Source: Dipteris shenzhenensis
Lineage: Eukaryota > Polypodiophyta > Polypodiopsida > Gleicheniales
DNA length: 64,000 nt
Reading direction: 5' to 3' (one strand)
NCBI GenBank assembly: GCA_047967505.1
Contig: CM106538.1
Shown here: positions 43,745 to 54,544 of the stretch, piece by piece
Numbering within the stretch: position 1 is the first letter of the stretch
How the letters are laid out: every line of letters starts with the position of its first letter
Notes under the pieces: generated by a model
Seen by the model: the letters and a program-made list of their open reading frames with translations, nothing else
Told to the model about the DNA's origin: nothing
The model's database searches: none
Translations under genes and position numbers: made by a program

Positions 43745-45105
43745 CACACCCCTTTCACATTGTCCAGCACCCTACCATTTGCATAAGGATAGACTAGATT
43801 ATCTGATCTTTCTTATCTCAAGCGGTTCCTTGTGACGGAATGCACAAACTTGTAGTTACTCTAGTTTCATTTGCTAGAGGAGTTGCTACATGGTTGTGAC
43901 AAAAACTTCATGGCCAAGGCTTGAAAATAAGGCGTGGAAGCTCCACACTCTTCCCACCATCTCCATGCTAGCATATCTTTGGCTAATTCTTTGATTCTTG
44001 GATAGGCAAAAGGTCCTTCTCTATTTTGAAAAGTTGAGAGTTCCTTAACAGCAGAAGCATACTAAGTCCTATCCTCAAAGAAACGTCCAAGAAGGTCATG
44101 CCACGATCGCAAAATTTGTACATCTATCTTTGTACGATATTCCCACCATTACAGATCTAATATATGGGCAACATATTAGTACAAAGAGTTGTGTGCTTGA
44201 TTCCATCATTTTTGCACCATATTTTACAACATGGTTCATTTAACCATACTAGATCCACCTTCCCCTGGCCTTGCATCTTCCTTCAAAACATCCCTCTCAG
44301 CAGTCTATCAAGCCATATGAGCACTTTCCATGCTTGGCCCTTTCACATCCAACTTATGGATTGTAAACTAAATTGGCTTCATGGCTTCCATTGCATTAGA
44401 TAACCTCTTCCAAAACATCGGATTATTAACTAATGTCTTTAAGGCAATGAATTCGTTATGGGAGCCACTCAAGCATGCCTTGAATATCCACTCTGCGGCT
44501 TCTGCATTGAATAGCATCTCGGTTACAAGGGCTTGTTGCTTTAAGAACCGCTCCATCATTATATAGTTTGTGCCAAAACGTGTCTCACCTGGCTTTAGAA
44601 GCTCCAAAGGATGATTCATGGGCTGGTGATTCCTAAATATACCGAGTAATCATTGATGGTTAAGAAAGTATAACACGAATTTCCAAGCCTCATCCACAAC
44701 AACTTTGAAGAAGTTTGTGGCAGGTGTTTTGTACCAATCCTCCAAGACTAGGTCTAGACAATGGCACGAGCATGGTGATGCCCAAATATGTCGATATCTG
44801 CAATTTATAATTTTCCTAGCCTTTCGAGAATTCTTAGCATTATCAACAATCACTTAAAAAATATTGTTAGGACCGATGTCTTCAATACATCTACTTAACT
44901 TCTCCACAATCAATTCTCCCATCTTGGCCTCACCACGTGTATCGAATGATTGTCGAAAAGCCTCCTCTTTGAATGTTCAACCATGACACTAATCAAGGGC
45001 CACTTGCTAACATTCTTCCATCCATTTGATATGATGGTGCAAGCCATTTTCTCAATGCTGTTGCAAACCACTTGCTGCATCTCCTCTTTCATCCTATAAC
45101 ACTTA
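43745..45105 (-). pseudogene. hAT transposase remnant (DUF659 and dimerisation regions)
   Basis: hAT transposases excise elements with short inverted ends and make 8 bp target duplications. The minus strand reads, in order: IISNGWKNVSKWPLISVMV (45.0 kb), IVDNAKNSRKARKIINC and IWASPCSCHCLDLVLEDW (44.75-44.87 kb), the DUF659 landmarks. LLKPGETRFGTNYIMMERFL (44.5-44.6 kb) follows, then PMFWKRLSNAMEAMKPI. After stops the C-terminal dimerisation region is still readable: AWRWWEECGASTPYFQALAM (about 43.91-43.98 kb), KFLSQPCSNSSSK and TRNRLR. No BED zinc finger is seen upstream, and stops lie at 44.37 and below. It is dead but unmistakable. It lies between MITE copies 2 and 3 and inside the 38.3/45.1 kb inverted repeats. 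Confidence 0.9.
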
Positions 45106-45385
45106 TTTCATTAATTTTGGACTTGTCAATGTACAAATTCATTTTTACATATACTTTTAGACTAGTTTTCAGATAAAATTTAAGAAAAACCCAATCTTCA
45201 AAGCACATATAAAAACATAAAAACAAGAATTTTTTTATATATTTTTTAAGGACATGAAACTAAAATTATAAAATTTAACGCAGCCTAGATAAGTTACATG
45301 AAAAAATAAGATTCGGTTGTTGTAAACTCTCTTAATATTTAATGGTGTTAATAAACACCTTCAAAAGTTAAGCCTGAGATAAGTT
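45090..45385 (-). repeat. Right arm of the ~290 bp inverted repeat pair
   Basis: It is the reverse of 38308-38600: ACTTATTTCATTAATTTTGG here mirrors CCAAAATTAATGAAATAAGT there. To its right, three spaced copies of GTGTT..AAACAC(C/T)TTCAAAAGTTA (about 45345, 45440, 45505) make a subterminal repeat group. On the left arm only one such copy is present. Confidence 0.75.
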
Positions 45386-45534
45386 ACACAAAAAAGAGTG
45401 GTTCAATAATTGTAAACTCTCTTCATATTTATAATAGTGTTTAGGAAACACTTTCAAAAGTTACAAGTGGAAGTAGCAAACTCTCACAATATTTATAATT
45501 TAGGTGTTGAAAAACACCAAAAGTTACAATAAGA

Positions 45535-45797
45535 CTCTCATTCTCGGGGGGGTCACTATGTATAAACCCTCTATATTACGTGCGTTCAAGGCCTATATTT
45601 AAAGTCCCTTATTTGTAAAAAATTTCATTAATAAAATGTACCCCTTTTCTATACAAATCTGTAAATTTTTTCCAAAACTATTTTAAATAGTCCCTTATGT
45701 ATATTTATTTCTGTAAATTTTAGAAATAAAAAAAATCCTTCTGTTGAACTCACATGATAGGGTTACATATGATGAGTGACCCCCCCGAGCTCTCATT
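45535..45797. mobile_element. MITE copy 3 with perfect ends and 8 bp target duplication
   Basis: The element is 45543-45789 (247 bp). Ends CTCGGGGGGGTCACT and AGTGACCCCCCCGAG are perfect inverted repeats of 15 bp, followed inside by similar ATGTATAAACCCT / AGGGTTACATATGATG. CTCTCATT flanks it on both sides (45535-45542 and 45790-45797). It is non-coding. The 8 bp duplication points to mobilisation by a hAT-type enzyme, but the C/G-rich ends are atypical for known hAT families. It is the best preserved of the three copies. Confidence 0.88.
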
Positions 45798-45892
45798 GGA
45801 AGGCAAATTACACCAAAAGTTACAATAAGACTCACTGGAAGGCAAATTTATTTTCAAGACTACAGCCATTCAACTTGATGAATTTTCTATTT

Positions 45893-46327
45893 TCAAGTCT
45901 TTAGCCTAAATTCAACCCATTCAAGAGCTGAGCTCATCTCATCCTCATCGATGTAGTTAAAATTATAGAAGAGAAGTAAGGATTGATGAATTTTCTCCTG
46001 CATAACACTTTGTTTATTCCGAATGGCTTGCGCTTCCTCGGGGGAAAATCTTCCATAACGAGCCACACGCGAAGATATCTCACTTTGAAAGTCTATCAAA
46101 ACTCTCCTATATGACTGCAATTTATCTATTTCAGTAGTAGCCATACTTATTTTTCTTTCCTCTTCCTTCTCTAAGCCCTTCTGACAAGCAAAGTCATCCT
46201 TCTCGTATTGGGTTAATGGAGCTGGCTATTGCTTTCTCTCCTCTCTCTTTCCTTGGTTCTCGGCAATCCATTCTTTGATGCTGCTAATGGCTTGCTCGAC
46301 AGAATCGATTACCTTAAAAAGATCCAT
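45893..46327 (-). CDS. Small coiled-coil-like protein, one in-frame stop
   Basis: From ATG at 46327-46325 the minus strand stays in one frame for 144 codons (MDLFKVIDSVEQAISSIKEW). It has a single TAG after REERKQ (about 46228), then continues QYEKDDFACQKGLEKEEERK and IDKLQSYRRVLIDFQSEISS. It ends ALEWVEFRLKT with TAA/TAG at 45893-45895. The shorter form begins at ATG 46144 (83 codons). The product is helical and charged with a likely coiled coil. A GA-rich tandem repeat field lies immediately upstream. The frame is conserved on both sides of the stop, so the stop is either recent or the upstream part is an extended old exon. I recognise no family. Confidence 0.45.
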
Positions 46328-46329
46328 AA

Positions 46330-46795
46330 AAACGAGAGGAGGAAGGTAACGAGAGTGAGGAAGGTAACTAGAGGAGGTACGGCAAGATGAAAGGAGTATG
46401 CTTGAGAAGAGGAGGTAAGGCTATAGGCAAGATGGAAGGAGCAAGCTTGAGGAGAGGAGTAAGGTATGAAGAGTAAAGTGGAAGAAGTGTGGAGAGGAGT
46501 AAGGTAAGAAGAGTAAAGTGGAAGAAGTTTTTGCTGCGGGTGAGATATAGAAGACGAACGAGGTGAGGAAGGTAACGAGAGTGAGGAAAGATATAGAAGA
46601 CGAACGAGGTGAGGAAGGTAACGAGAGTGAGGAAGGTAACTAGAGGAGGTAAGGCAAGATGAAAGGAGTATGCTTGAGAAGAGGAGGCAAGGCTGCGGGC
46701 AAGATGGAAGGAGCAAGCTTGAGGAGAGGAGTAAGGTAAGAAGAGCAAAGTGGAAGAAGTGTTTGCTGCAGGTGAGATATAGAAGATGAACGACT
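46330..46795. repeat. ~270 bp tandem duplication, GA-rich, with inner repeats
   Basis: A block starting AACGAGAGTGAGGAAGGTAA and containing GGCAAGATGAAAGGAGTATG and GAAGGAGCAAGCTTGAGGAG occurs at ~46348 and again at ~46620. Between them a shorter unit (GATATAGAAGACGAACGAGG) is itself doubled. Ser/Leu-rich frames on the minus strand follow from the repeats and are not credible genes. Confidence 0.9.
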
Positions 46796-46854
46796 ACTAG
46801 GGGATTTATAGAACTACAAACTCATAATGTGGGATAAAAGATTTAGAATAAAGA

Positions 46855-47410
46855 ATTGGTAGAGGCTGAGATGACTAGATGCAAGACCGTAATGCGAGAC
46901 ATGTGAGACATGTAAGATAGTGAGTACATTGAAATCTATAAAATAAAATGATGGGATGCAAGACCGTAATGGGAGACATTTGAGACATGTAAGATAGTGA
47001 TAGTACATTGAAATCTATAAAATAAAATGATGGAACACAAGAATGATATAATTAATAGAATCTCATCATGAGATATTCTTTTAATATAATATAAGTTAGT
47101 AATTATTAGAATCTCATCATGAGATATTCTTTTGATATAATACAAGTTAGACTTGCTGATGCAAGACCATAATGCGAGACATGTGAGATGATAGATTTTG
47201 AGTACATTGAAATCTATAAAATAAAGTGATGGAACATAAGAATGATATAATTATTAAATTCTCATCATAAGATATTTATTGTACATAATAAATGATAGAT
47301 TTTGATTACATTGAAATCTATAAAATAAAGTGATGGAACATAAGAATGATATAATTATTAGATTCTCATCATAAGATATTTATTGTACATAATAAATTAG
47401 ACTTTCAAAA
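46855..47410. repeat. Tandem repeats of ~90-115 bp units (GATGCAAGACCGTAATGCGA)
   Basis: Two unit types alternate. One contains GATGCAAGACCGTAATG(C/G)GA and GTACATTGAAATCTATAAAA. The other contains GAATGATATAATTA(T/A)TAGA and ATCATGAGATATTC. About five units are visible between 46.87 and 47.40 kb, in irregular order. Confidence 0.85.
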
Positions 47411-47509
47411 AAGTAAAACCTAATGTATTGTAATGAATAAATATCATAAAATATCCTAATGTATTGCAACATTTAACATAAGTTTAAAAAACACTATCAT
47501 TAATCAATA

Positions 47510-49545
47510 CAAACAAGATAAAAATCGTCAAGGACTCATGTTTCTTTCTACATGTTTTACAACTGAATAGAGTCTAATGAGTCCTCTTGAGGCTGTGATT
47601 CTCTAAGAGTACATTGAGTCTCTACTTGTGTGGATGGTGTACATTGAGATTCTACTTCTGGTGCAATCGGGATAGACTTAATCTCTTCCTCCTTTACAAG
47701 ATGTGATGTTGTAGATGCACATTGAGTCTCCACTTCTTGTGTAGGAAGAATGCATTGAGTCTCTAATTCAAGTGTAGACTGTAATGCTTCTACTTGAGGC
47801 TGTGATACAGAAGGAGACTGAATTGTCTCTTGTTTTTCTTTGGCTCCCTCAGGTTCTTCATTGAGTCCATCATGTTGTTTCCCAATGGTAGCAGTTAGAT
47901 AGTGAACAGTCTTAGCCACAAAATCTTGTAGCTCGAGCTTGGTATATGCTTCTATTGAGACATGTTCAAAAATTTCATTGAGATACAACATGAAGTTGTA
48001 GGCAATTCTCCACCCACTACTAAACATGTCTTTCTGCTCCATAGCGAGGCGTGTCTAGAAATTTGGTTGGTCTTGATGCTCCCTAATTTTCATAATCGCA
48101 GAAACTAACTTGTTTGTAGACCTGTCCATCATGACATATGACAAAGTGAATTTGTGTAGTAAATAGTAAGATGCATGTTCATAATGATATGATAAAAGAA
48201 CACTTACCTGAACACCCCATGAAAGCCTGTAAATGAGTTGACAAACCAACAATGGTTGTCATCAAGATCCCATACTATCAGGCTCCAATGTGAACTACAT
48301 CACCAATAAAGAGCGATAAGATTTATCACAATATTAAGTATTAATTGACACAATATTATAAATAAGAGAGTAAAAGAAAGATTGAGACGATACTTACTTC
48401 TCATAATATGGCATAAAGACAACTAGTATGCCATCCAAGTCTAAAGGTTGTAGAATTGAACAAACATCATCTACTGTCTTCTTGGTATCACTAAGTACAG
48501 CTGAAAGAAGAGAATCGAGCATACAGACGCGATTCTGTACTGATCTAGGAAAGTGAGATATAATTGTACTGCAGCAATAAATAAACAAATGTTAGAAGCA
48601 GATTGAATCAAATGATTGAAGTATCAAGCCAAGAGATGTTCATATCAAACCTGAGGATGGCCATCATGACTTTGTCATTAGCCTCTTTCAAAGGGTCGGA
48701 GAGGATTGTAACTTCCTCGCTACCAAAAGTCAAAACACAAGGTTGCTTGCTAATGATGACCCTAACCTCAAAAGAGCTCCCCATTTCGTCCAATACAGCG
48801 GTTACATTAGGACAACTTATGGGCGTAGCAACCAATGTTTCCTCTGGATGCTCCACCACGTTATCAATAAATGCCTTAATGTTAGATGACATAAATGCAT
48901 ATAGATGCAAGTCTGTATATGTCGACAATGAGGTTTCACCGCCTCTCAAATTAAAAATTTGAGCAAGGAGCAAAAAGCAGTTATATCCGACTCTCCACCC
49001 ACAACTGTGGTCATCATTCTGCTTCGCTGTAGGGCATGTTACATACTCTATTTGATCTTCTAAGTCACCCTCCATTTGCATAAGTGCATCTATAGCACCT
49101 ACCAACTTTCGACCAGATCTACACATCAAAATAGAAAACATAAATGAATGTGCGCATTGCATAGGATGCATCTCATTGACATAATTATGACACAAGTAGG
49201 TTATACTTACTCTGACACATTGCCATGGATAGATGCTATTGAATTGACAAAGAAGCATTGCTTGGCTAAGATGTCCACAATTACCAAGCTCCAATGCAAG
49301 CTGCATTATCAATTAAGAATAATTATTATTTGATATAATCCTCCACTCATCTTTCTCCAACTCTCTCTTTGTCATCACTAGAATGAAATTTCCTTTACTT
49401 AAGACCAAGAACCATGCTTTCTTTGTTGTGTCAACAACTGTCCAGTTTGTGAAGTCCTTTGGGGCATAAATTCTTCCATTGTATTTCAGTGTCATACCAT
49501 TGACAAATGCTGTAGCCTCAAGATCCATCCTATATTCAAGCACAA
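47510..49545 (-). pseudogene. Ulp1/C48 protease-like gene, copy B, with two protease-like halves
   Basis: The minus strand encodes two tandem C48-like halves across several exons. Half 1: IYAPKDFTNWTVVDTTKKAW (49.45 kb), HWSLVIVDILAKQCFFVNS (49.23-49.30 kb) and NDDHSCGWRVGYNCFLLLAQ (48.97 kb), keeping His and Cys but with Asn in place of Asp. Half 2: VSLDSLL-like SILQPLDLDGILVVFMPYY (48.4-48.5 kb), HWSLIVWDLDDNHCWFVNSF (48.24-48.30 kb) and SSGWRIAYNFMLYLNEIF (47.97-48.03 kb), where Ser replaces the Cys. The C-terminal tail carries repeated ETQC words and ends near 47557. GT/AG sites separate the blocks. Domain 2 is what copy A preserves. The gene is oriented away from the DUF7869 gene at 55.6 kb. 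Its N-terminal exons were not found. Confidence 0.72.
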
Positions 49546-49654
49546 CACAAATTTTAGGTACTTTGACAAACTACAATTACTTTGAAAAATCAAAAGTACA
49601 ATGAGTCCCATTAATACACCTCAAGTTTTTATTCTTCCCAATCATATAAGTATC

Positions 49655-49755
49655 AATTTCATGCTTTGGGAATAGCCTAAAAGGCTTTACAAGGCTTAGA
49701 GCATAAATGCTTTGGGAATAGCCTAAAAGGCTTTACAAGGCTTAGAGCATAAATG
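49655..49755. repeat. 47 bp perfect tandem duplication
   Basis: GCTTTGGGAATAGCCTAAAA...GGCTTAGAGCATAAAT occurs twice at ~49661 and ~49708 without a mismatch that I can see. The flanks 49.55-50.15 kb have no recognised gene. Confidence 0.92.
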
Positions 49756-50149
49756 TGAAAAAAAATAAGGATTTACAATGATCTCTGAATACAAATTTGA
49801 AGTCTGTCATATATAAGTGCAAAATGCTCTATCAACTGCCGCAACTGATATAAGTGTAAAATGCTCTGTCAACTCCCACAACTATAATCTGTCATGTCCA
49901 CTGATACAACTTTCAATCATCTTGAAAGTTTAAAAACCTTAATCGTTGCTTAAATGGTAGGGTTGTTGTGACTGTGAAACCGAATGTGAACGAATGGACT
50001 GACTCCGATTAGGAACTAGTCAGGAAATTTTGAGCATGGCTTTGATTGGTTTTTTTGGAGTTCTCTCCTCTAAGGACAAACTAATCTATGCTAATCTAGA
50101 CTACACCAACCGTCGAAGCGAAGAAAAGCAAGAAATAATTTCTTTTCCA

Positions 50150-50640
50150 TTGTTCTTTTTAATATCCTTAGGTTGCGAATTAAAAGCAAAAAATAATCTA
50201 TTTTCCATTATTCTTTTTAATACACTAAGGTTGTGAGTTTAAAAAAGATAAAATTTATATTTTCAAAAACTAATTTACTTACAACTCATAAGAATTGAAC
50301 ATTCACATTAATAAGAAGTTAAAATCTTAATAAATTTGAATTTAAATAATAAAAACTATAAAGTAGTTTAACTTAAAGTTTATGAAAAAATAACGTAAAA
50401 TAAAGAAAATAAGACTTAAAATTAAAAATTTAATATTTGCCTGGAAGAATATATTAATTCTCCCTAAAAAGAAATAAATTAAAGTAATAATAACGAATGT
50501 AAGTTAAACTACTTTTAAAATTTTAATTTAAAATGTAATAAAATTAAAATTATACTTTCTATATTCCAAAACAAAATGCATTATAATCTAAATTAAACTA
50601 GTAAATTGAAAATGAAAGTGAAACTCATTTTAAATTCAAA
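50150..50640. other. AT-rich spacer
   Basis: It is very AT-rich (TAAAATTTATATTTTCAAAA, AAAATTAAAAATTTAATATT) without genes. It separates the Ulp1-like gene from the low-complexity region to the right. Confidence 0.7.
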
Positions 50641-51300
50641 AACAAAGAAAAATTTAAAATTCAAGTTTCTACAAGTTTTCCTTTTCGCATACATTTGTCT
50701 TTTCACACTTTTCAAGTTTCCACCCGTTTGTCTTTTCAAACACAAGGTTGTCTTTTATCACAATTTTCAAGTTTTCACACGTTTATCTTTTCAAACACAA
50801 GGATTCATAGTTTAAAAAAAGGCGGGAAATTTGAAATTCTAGTTTCCACACTTTTCTCTTTTCAAACACCAAGGTTTATAGTTTTGTTTGTTTAAGTTTC
50901 GACTAAATCACACACCAATCTCCTCTAATATGCCTCATTGATCGTAGCTCCCAAATTCTTCCATCAAAACATCTCTCCTTTATCTCTTCTTGATCGTCGC
51001 CCACTCATTTTTCCTCCTCATTGGTAAGATTTTCTATCTCGATCGTAATTTCTCTTGTGCCCTTCCTCACTAAATTTTCATCAAACACCAAGGTTTATAG
51101 TTTTGTTTGTTTAAGTTTCGACTAAATCACACACCAATCTCCTCTCATATGCCTCATTGATCGTAGCTTCCAAATTCTTCCATCAAAACATCTCTCCTTT
51201 ATCTCTTCTCAATCGTCGCCCACTCATTTCTCCTCTTCATTGGTAAGATTTTCTATCTCGATCGTACTTTCTCTTGTGTACTCCCTCTCTAAATTTTCAT
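50640..51300. repeat. ~75 bp repeats followed by a 219 bp tandem duplication
   Basis: Words CAAGTTT(C/T)CAC(C/A)CGTTTGTCTTT and TTTTCAAACACAAGG recur three times at 50.65-50.88 kb. Then CAAACACCAAGGTTTATAGT begins two consecutive 219 bp copies (50863 and 51082) that share the words CTCATTGATCGTAGCTCC and GATTTTCTATCTCGATCGTA. Confidence 0.88.
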
Positions 51301-53245
51301 CTCTCGTCCATCTCTCTCACTCTTCTCTCTCTCTCTTTCCTCTCCGCTCTAGTCTACGTTTCCTCTCATCTTAGTCTATTCTCTCCCCTCCTCTTCATTT
51401 CCCCTCTCTCTCTCTCTCTCCCACTCTCTCCTCACCTTTTCTCTCTCTCTCACTTGCGCTCCCCACTCTCTCTCTCACTTGCCACGGCCTTCCCCCTCTC
51501 TCTCTCTCCCCTCCCCTCTCTCTGGCGTACCAGCCTCCCCCCCTCTCTCCCTCTTGCTGTCGCGGCAGCGGCCTCCCCCCCTCTCTCTCTATCCCCCTCC
51601 CTCTCTTTCGCTGCTGCAGCAGTGGCCCCCCTCTCTCTCTCTCTCCCCCCTCTCTCTCGCTGCCGCGCCTCCCCCCCTTCTCTCTCGCTGCTGTGGCAGC
51701 GGCCCCCCCTCTCTCTCTCTCCCTCCCCCTCTCTCTCGCTGCCGTGCCCCCCCTTCTCTCTGTCCCCCCCCACTCCTCTCTCGCTGCCGTGGCAGCGACC
51801 CCCCTCCCCTTCTCTCTCTGCCTCCCCTCCTCTCCCCCCCTTCTCTCTCTCTCCCCCCCTTCTCTCTCGCTGCCGCGGTAGTGGCTCCCCCCCTCTCTCT
51901 CCCTCCCCCTCTCTCTCGCTGCCGCGCCCCCCCCTCTCTCTCTCCCCCCCTCCTCTCTCACTGCCGCGGCAGCGGCCCCCCCTCTCTCTCTCGCCTCCCC
52001 TCCCCTCCCTCTCCCCCCCCTCTCTCTGCTGCCACGGCAGCGGCCTCCCCTCCTCTCTCTCTCTCCTCCCCCCCCTTTCTCTCCCCCCCTCCTCTCTCTC
52101 CCCCCCCTCCTCTCTCGCTACCGCGGCAGTGGCCCCCCCTCCTCTCTCTCTCTCCCTCCCCCTCTCTCTCGCTGCTGCACCCCCCCTTCTCTCTCTCCCC
52201 CCCATCCTCTCTCGCTCCCCTGCCCTCCCCTCCCCTCCCTCTCCCCCCCCTCCCTCTCCCCCCCTCTCTCCGCTGCCGCGGCAGCGGCCTCCCCCCCTCT
52301 CTCTCTCTCCTCCCCCCTTTCTCTCTCTCTCCCCCTCTCTCTCGCTGCCTCCCCTTCTCTCTCTCCCCCCTCCTCTCTCGCTGTCGCGATAGCGGCCCCA
52401 CCCTCTCTCTCTCTCCCTCCCCTCTCTCGTTGCCGTGCCCCCCTTCTCTCTCTCCCTCCCCTCCTCTCTGGTTGCCGCGGCAGCGCCCCCCCCTCTCTCT
52501 CCCTCTCCCTTCCCCCCTCCCTCTCCCCCCTCTCTCCGCTGCCGTGGCAGCGGCCGCCCCCTTCTCTCTCTCCCCCCCTCCTCTCTCGCTACCGTAGCAA
52601 CTACCCCCCCTCTCTCTCTCTCCCTCCCCCTCTCTCTCGCTGCCGCGCCCCCTCCCCTTCTCTCTCTCCCCCCTACTCTCTCACTGCCGTGGCAGCGGCC
52701 CCCCCCTCTCTCTCTCCCCTCCCCTCCCCTCCCTCCCCCCCCTCCCTCTCCCCCCCTCTCTCCACTGTCGCGGCAGCGGCCTCCCCCCCCTCTCTCTCTC
52801 TCCTCCCCCCCTTTCTCTCACTGCCCCCCTTCTCTCTCTCCCCCCCTCCTCCTCTCTCGCTGCCGCGGCAGCGGCCCCCCCTCTCTCTCTCCCTCCCCCT
52901 CTCTCTCGCTGCCGCGGCCCCCCCCTTCTCTCTCTCCCCCCATCCTCTCTCGCTGCCGTGGCAGCGGCCCCCCCTCTCTCTCCCCTCCCCTCCCCTCCCT
53001 CCTCCCCCCCCCTCCCTCTCCCCCCCTCTCTCTGCTGCCGCGGTAGCGGCCTCTCCCCCCTCTCTCTCTCCCCCCCCCCTCTCTCTCGCGCTGCCGCGGG
53101 TAGCGGCTTCCCCCCTCTCTCCCCTCTCTTCCCCCCCCCTTCTCTCCCCCCCCCCTTTCTCTCCCCTCTCTTTCCCCCCCCCTTCTCTCCTCTCTCTTCC
53201 TCTCTCTTTCTCTCTCTCTCTCTTTTTCTGCCGAGGCAGCAAGAC
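51290..53245. repeat. ~2 kb CT-rich low-complexity array with GCTGCCGCGGCAGC palindromes
   Basis: (CT)n and C-runs alternate with the 14 bp palindrome GCTGCCGCGGCAGC (variants GCTGCCGTGGCAGC, GCTACCGCGGCAGT), spaced roughly 90-150 bp and about 15-20 times in all. All six frames are open for hundreds of codons with Ser/Pro/Leu or Arg/Gly/Glu bias, which is expected of such DNA. I do not call any of them genes. Confidence 0.93.
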
Positions 53246-53339
53246 TCTCTCTCTTATAATCTCTCTCTAAAAGTCTTTCCTTCACTTTTCTCTCTCTATA
53301 ATAAAATTTCAAAGAACACAAATTAAAAAAAAAGTACCT

Positions 53340-53550
53340 GGAAAAAAGTTGAGATCTATGCTTGTGCTTGCTTGTGCTTGCTTTTGCTCTTCCTCCTCTT
53401 TTTGCTTCTCCTCTTGCTCTTCCTTGTTGAAATGAGAGAAATAATGAGAGAAGGAGAGTATATATAAGAAAAACTAGGGTTTTAAGTGCTTCTCTCTCAT
53501 TGGTCCTTCTATAACATTATCTCCTCTCCCATTGGCCTCTCTATTAGATT
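53340..53550. other. Short complex segment between two low-complexity arrays
   Basis: The segment has GCTTGTGCTTGCTTGTGCTT repeats, then AT-rich DNA with TATATATAAG (minus strand: a TATA-like CTTATATATA). It could hold a promoter for either side, but no transcript start can be shown. No coding frame of note is present. Confidence 0.3.
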
Positions 53551-53554
53551 ATCT

Positions 53555-54480
53555 TCTCTCTCTCTCTCCCACCCACTCCCATCCTCCCACCCCATTCCCA
53601 CTCCCACCCCCATCCTCCCACCCCACCTCCCCCATTCCCACTCCCATGCCCATGCCCATTCTTTCACCTTCCCCATTCCCACTCCCTCTCCCACTCCCAT
53701 CCTCCCACCCCACCCCTCCCACTCCCACCCTCACCCCACCCCCACCTCCCCCATTCCCACTCCCACTCCCACTCCCATTCTCCCACCCACTCCCATCCTC
53801 CCACCTCCACCTCTCACTCCCACTCCCATCCTCCCACCCCCACCCCTCCCCCCCCCATTCCCACTCCCACTCCTATTCTCCCACCCTTATCCTCCCACCT
53901 CACCCCTCCCACTCCCATCCTCCCACTCCCTCTCCCACTCCCACTCCCATTTTCCCACCCCCCCACCTCCCCCATTCCCACTCCCACTCCCATTTTCCCA
54001 CCCCCCCACCTCCCCCATTCCCACTCCCTCCCCCATCCTCCCACCCCACCCCTCCCACTTCCACCCCCACCTCCCCCATTCCCACTCGCATCCTCCCACC
54101 TCACCCCTCCCACTTCCACCCCCACCTCCCCCATTCCCACTCCCTCTCCCACTCCCATCCTCCCACTCCCACTCCCCACCCCTCCCACTCCCACTCCCAT
54201 CCTCCCACCCTCACCCCACCCCCACCTCCCCCATTCCCACTCCCTCTCCCACTCCCACTCCCATTCTCCCACCCCCACCCACCCCCACCCCCATCTCCCC
54301 CATTCCCACTCCCTCTCCCACTCCCACTCCCATCCTCCCACCCCCACCCCCACCCCCACCGCCCCCATTCCCAGTCCCTCTCCCACTCTCCCTTTCTCCC
54401 ACTACCACCCTCCCACACTCCCTTTCTCCACTTTCCCACTCTCCCTTTCTCCCACTACCACCCTCCCAACTATCAATTCC
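53555..54480. repeat. ~0.9 kb minisatellite (CCCACTCCCATCCTCCCACC)
   Basis: The words CCCATTCCCACTCCC, CCTCCCACCCC and CACCTCCCCCATT repeat throughout with an irregular period of ~20-60 bp. There are no genes. Pro/Ser/His and Gly/Trp frames are compositional. Confidence 0.95.
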
Positions 54481-54544
54481 ACTATTACTTATGAATTCTA
54501 ATTAAAACTATTACTTAAATAAATGATATTACTTGAAAACACTC

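Noticed and set aside
51274-53326. Very long open frames (up to 372 codons) on both strands
   Set aside because: All six frames are open because the DNA is CT/GC low-complexity. The proteins are Ser/Pro/Leu or Arg/Gly/Glu strings without any domain.
53486-54505. 339- and 320-codon Pro/Ser/His frames and Gly/Trp frames on the other strand
   Set aside because: They follow from the CCCACTCCCATCC minisatellite. No start context, no complex sequence.
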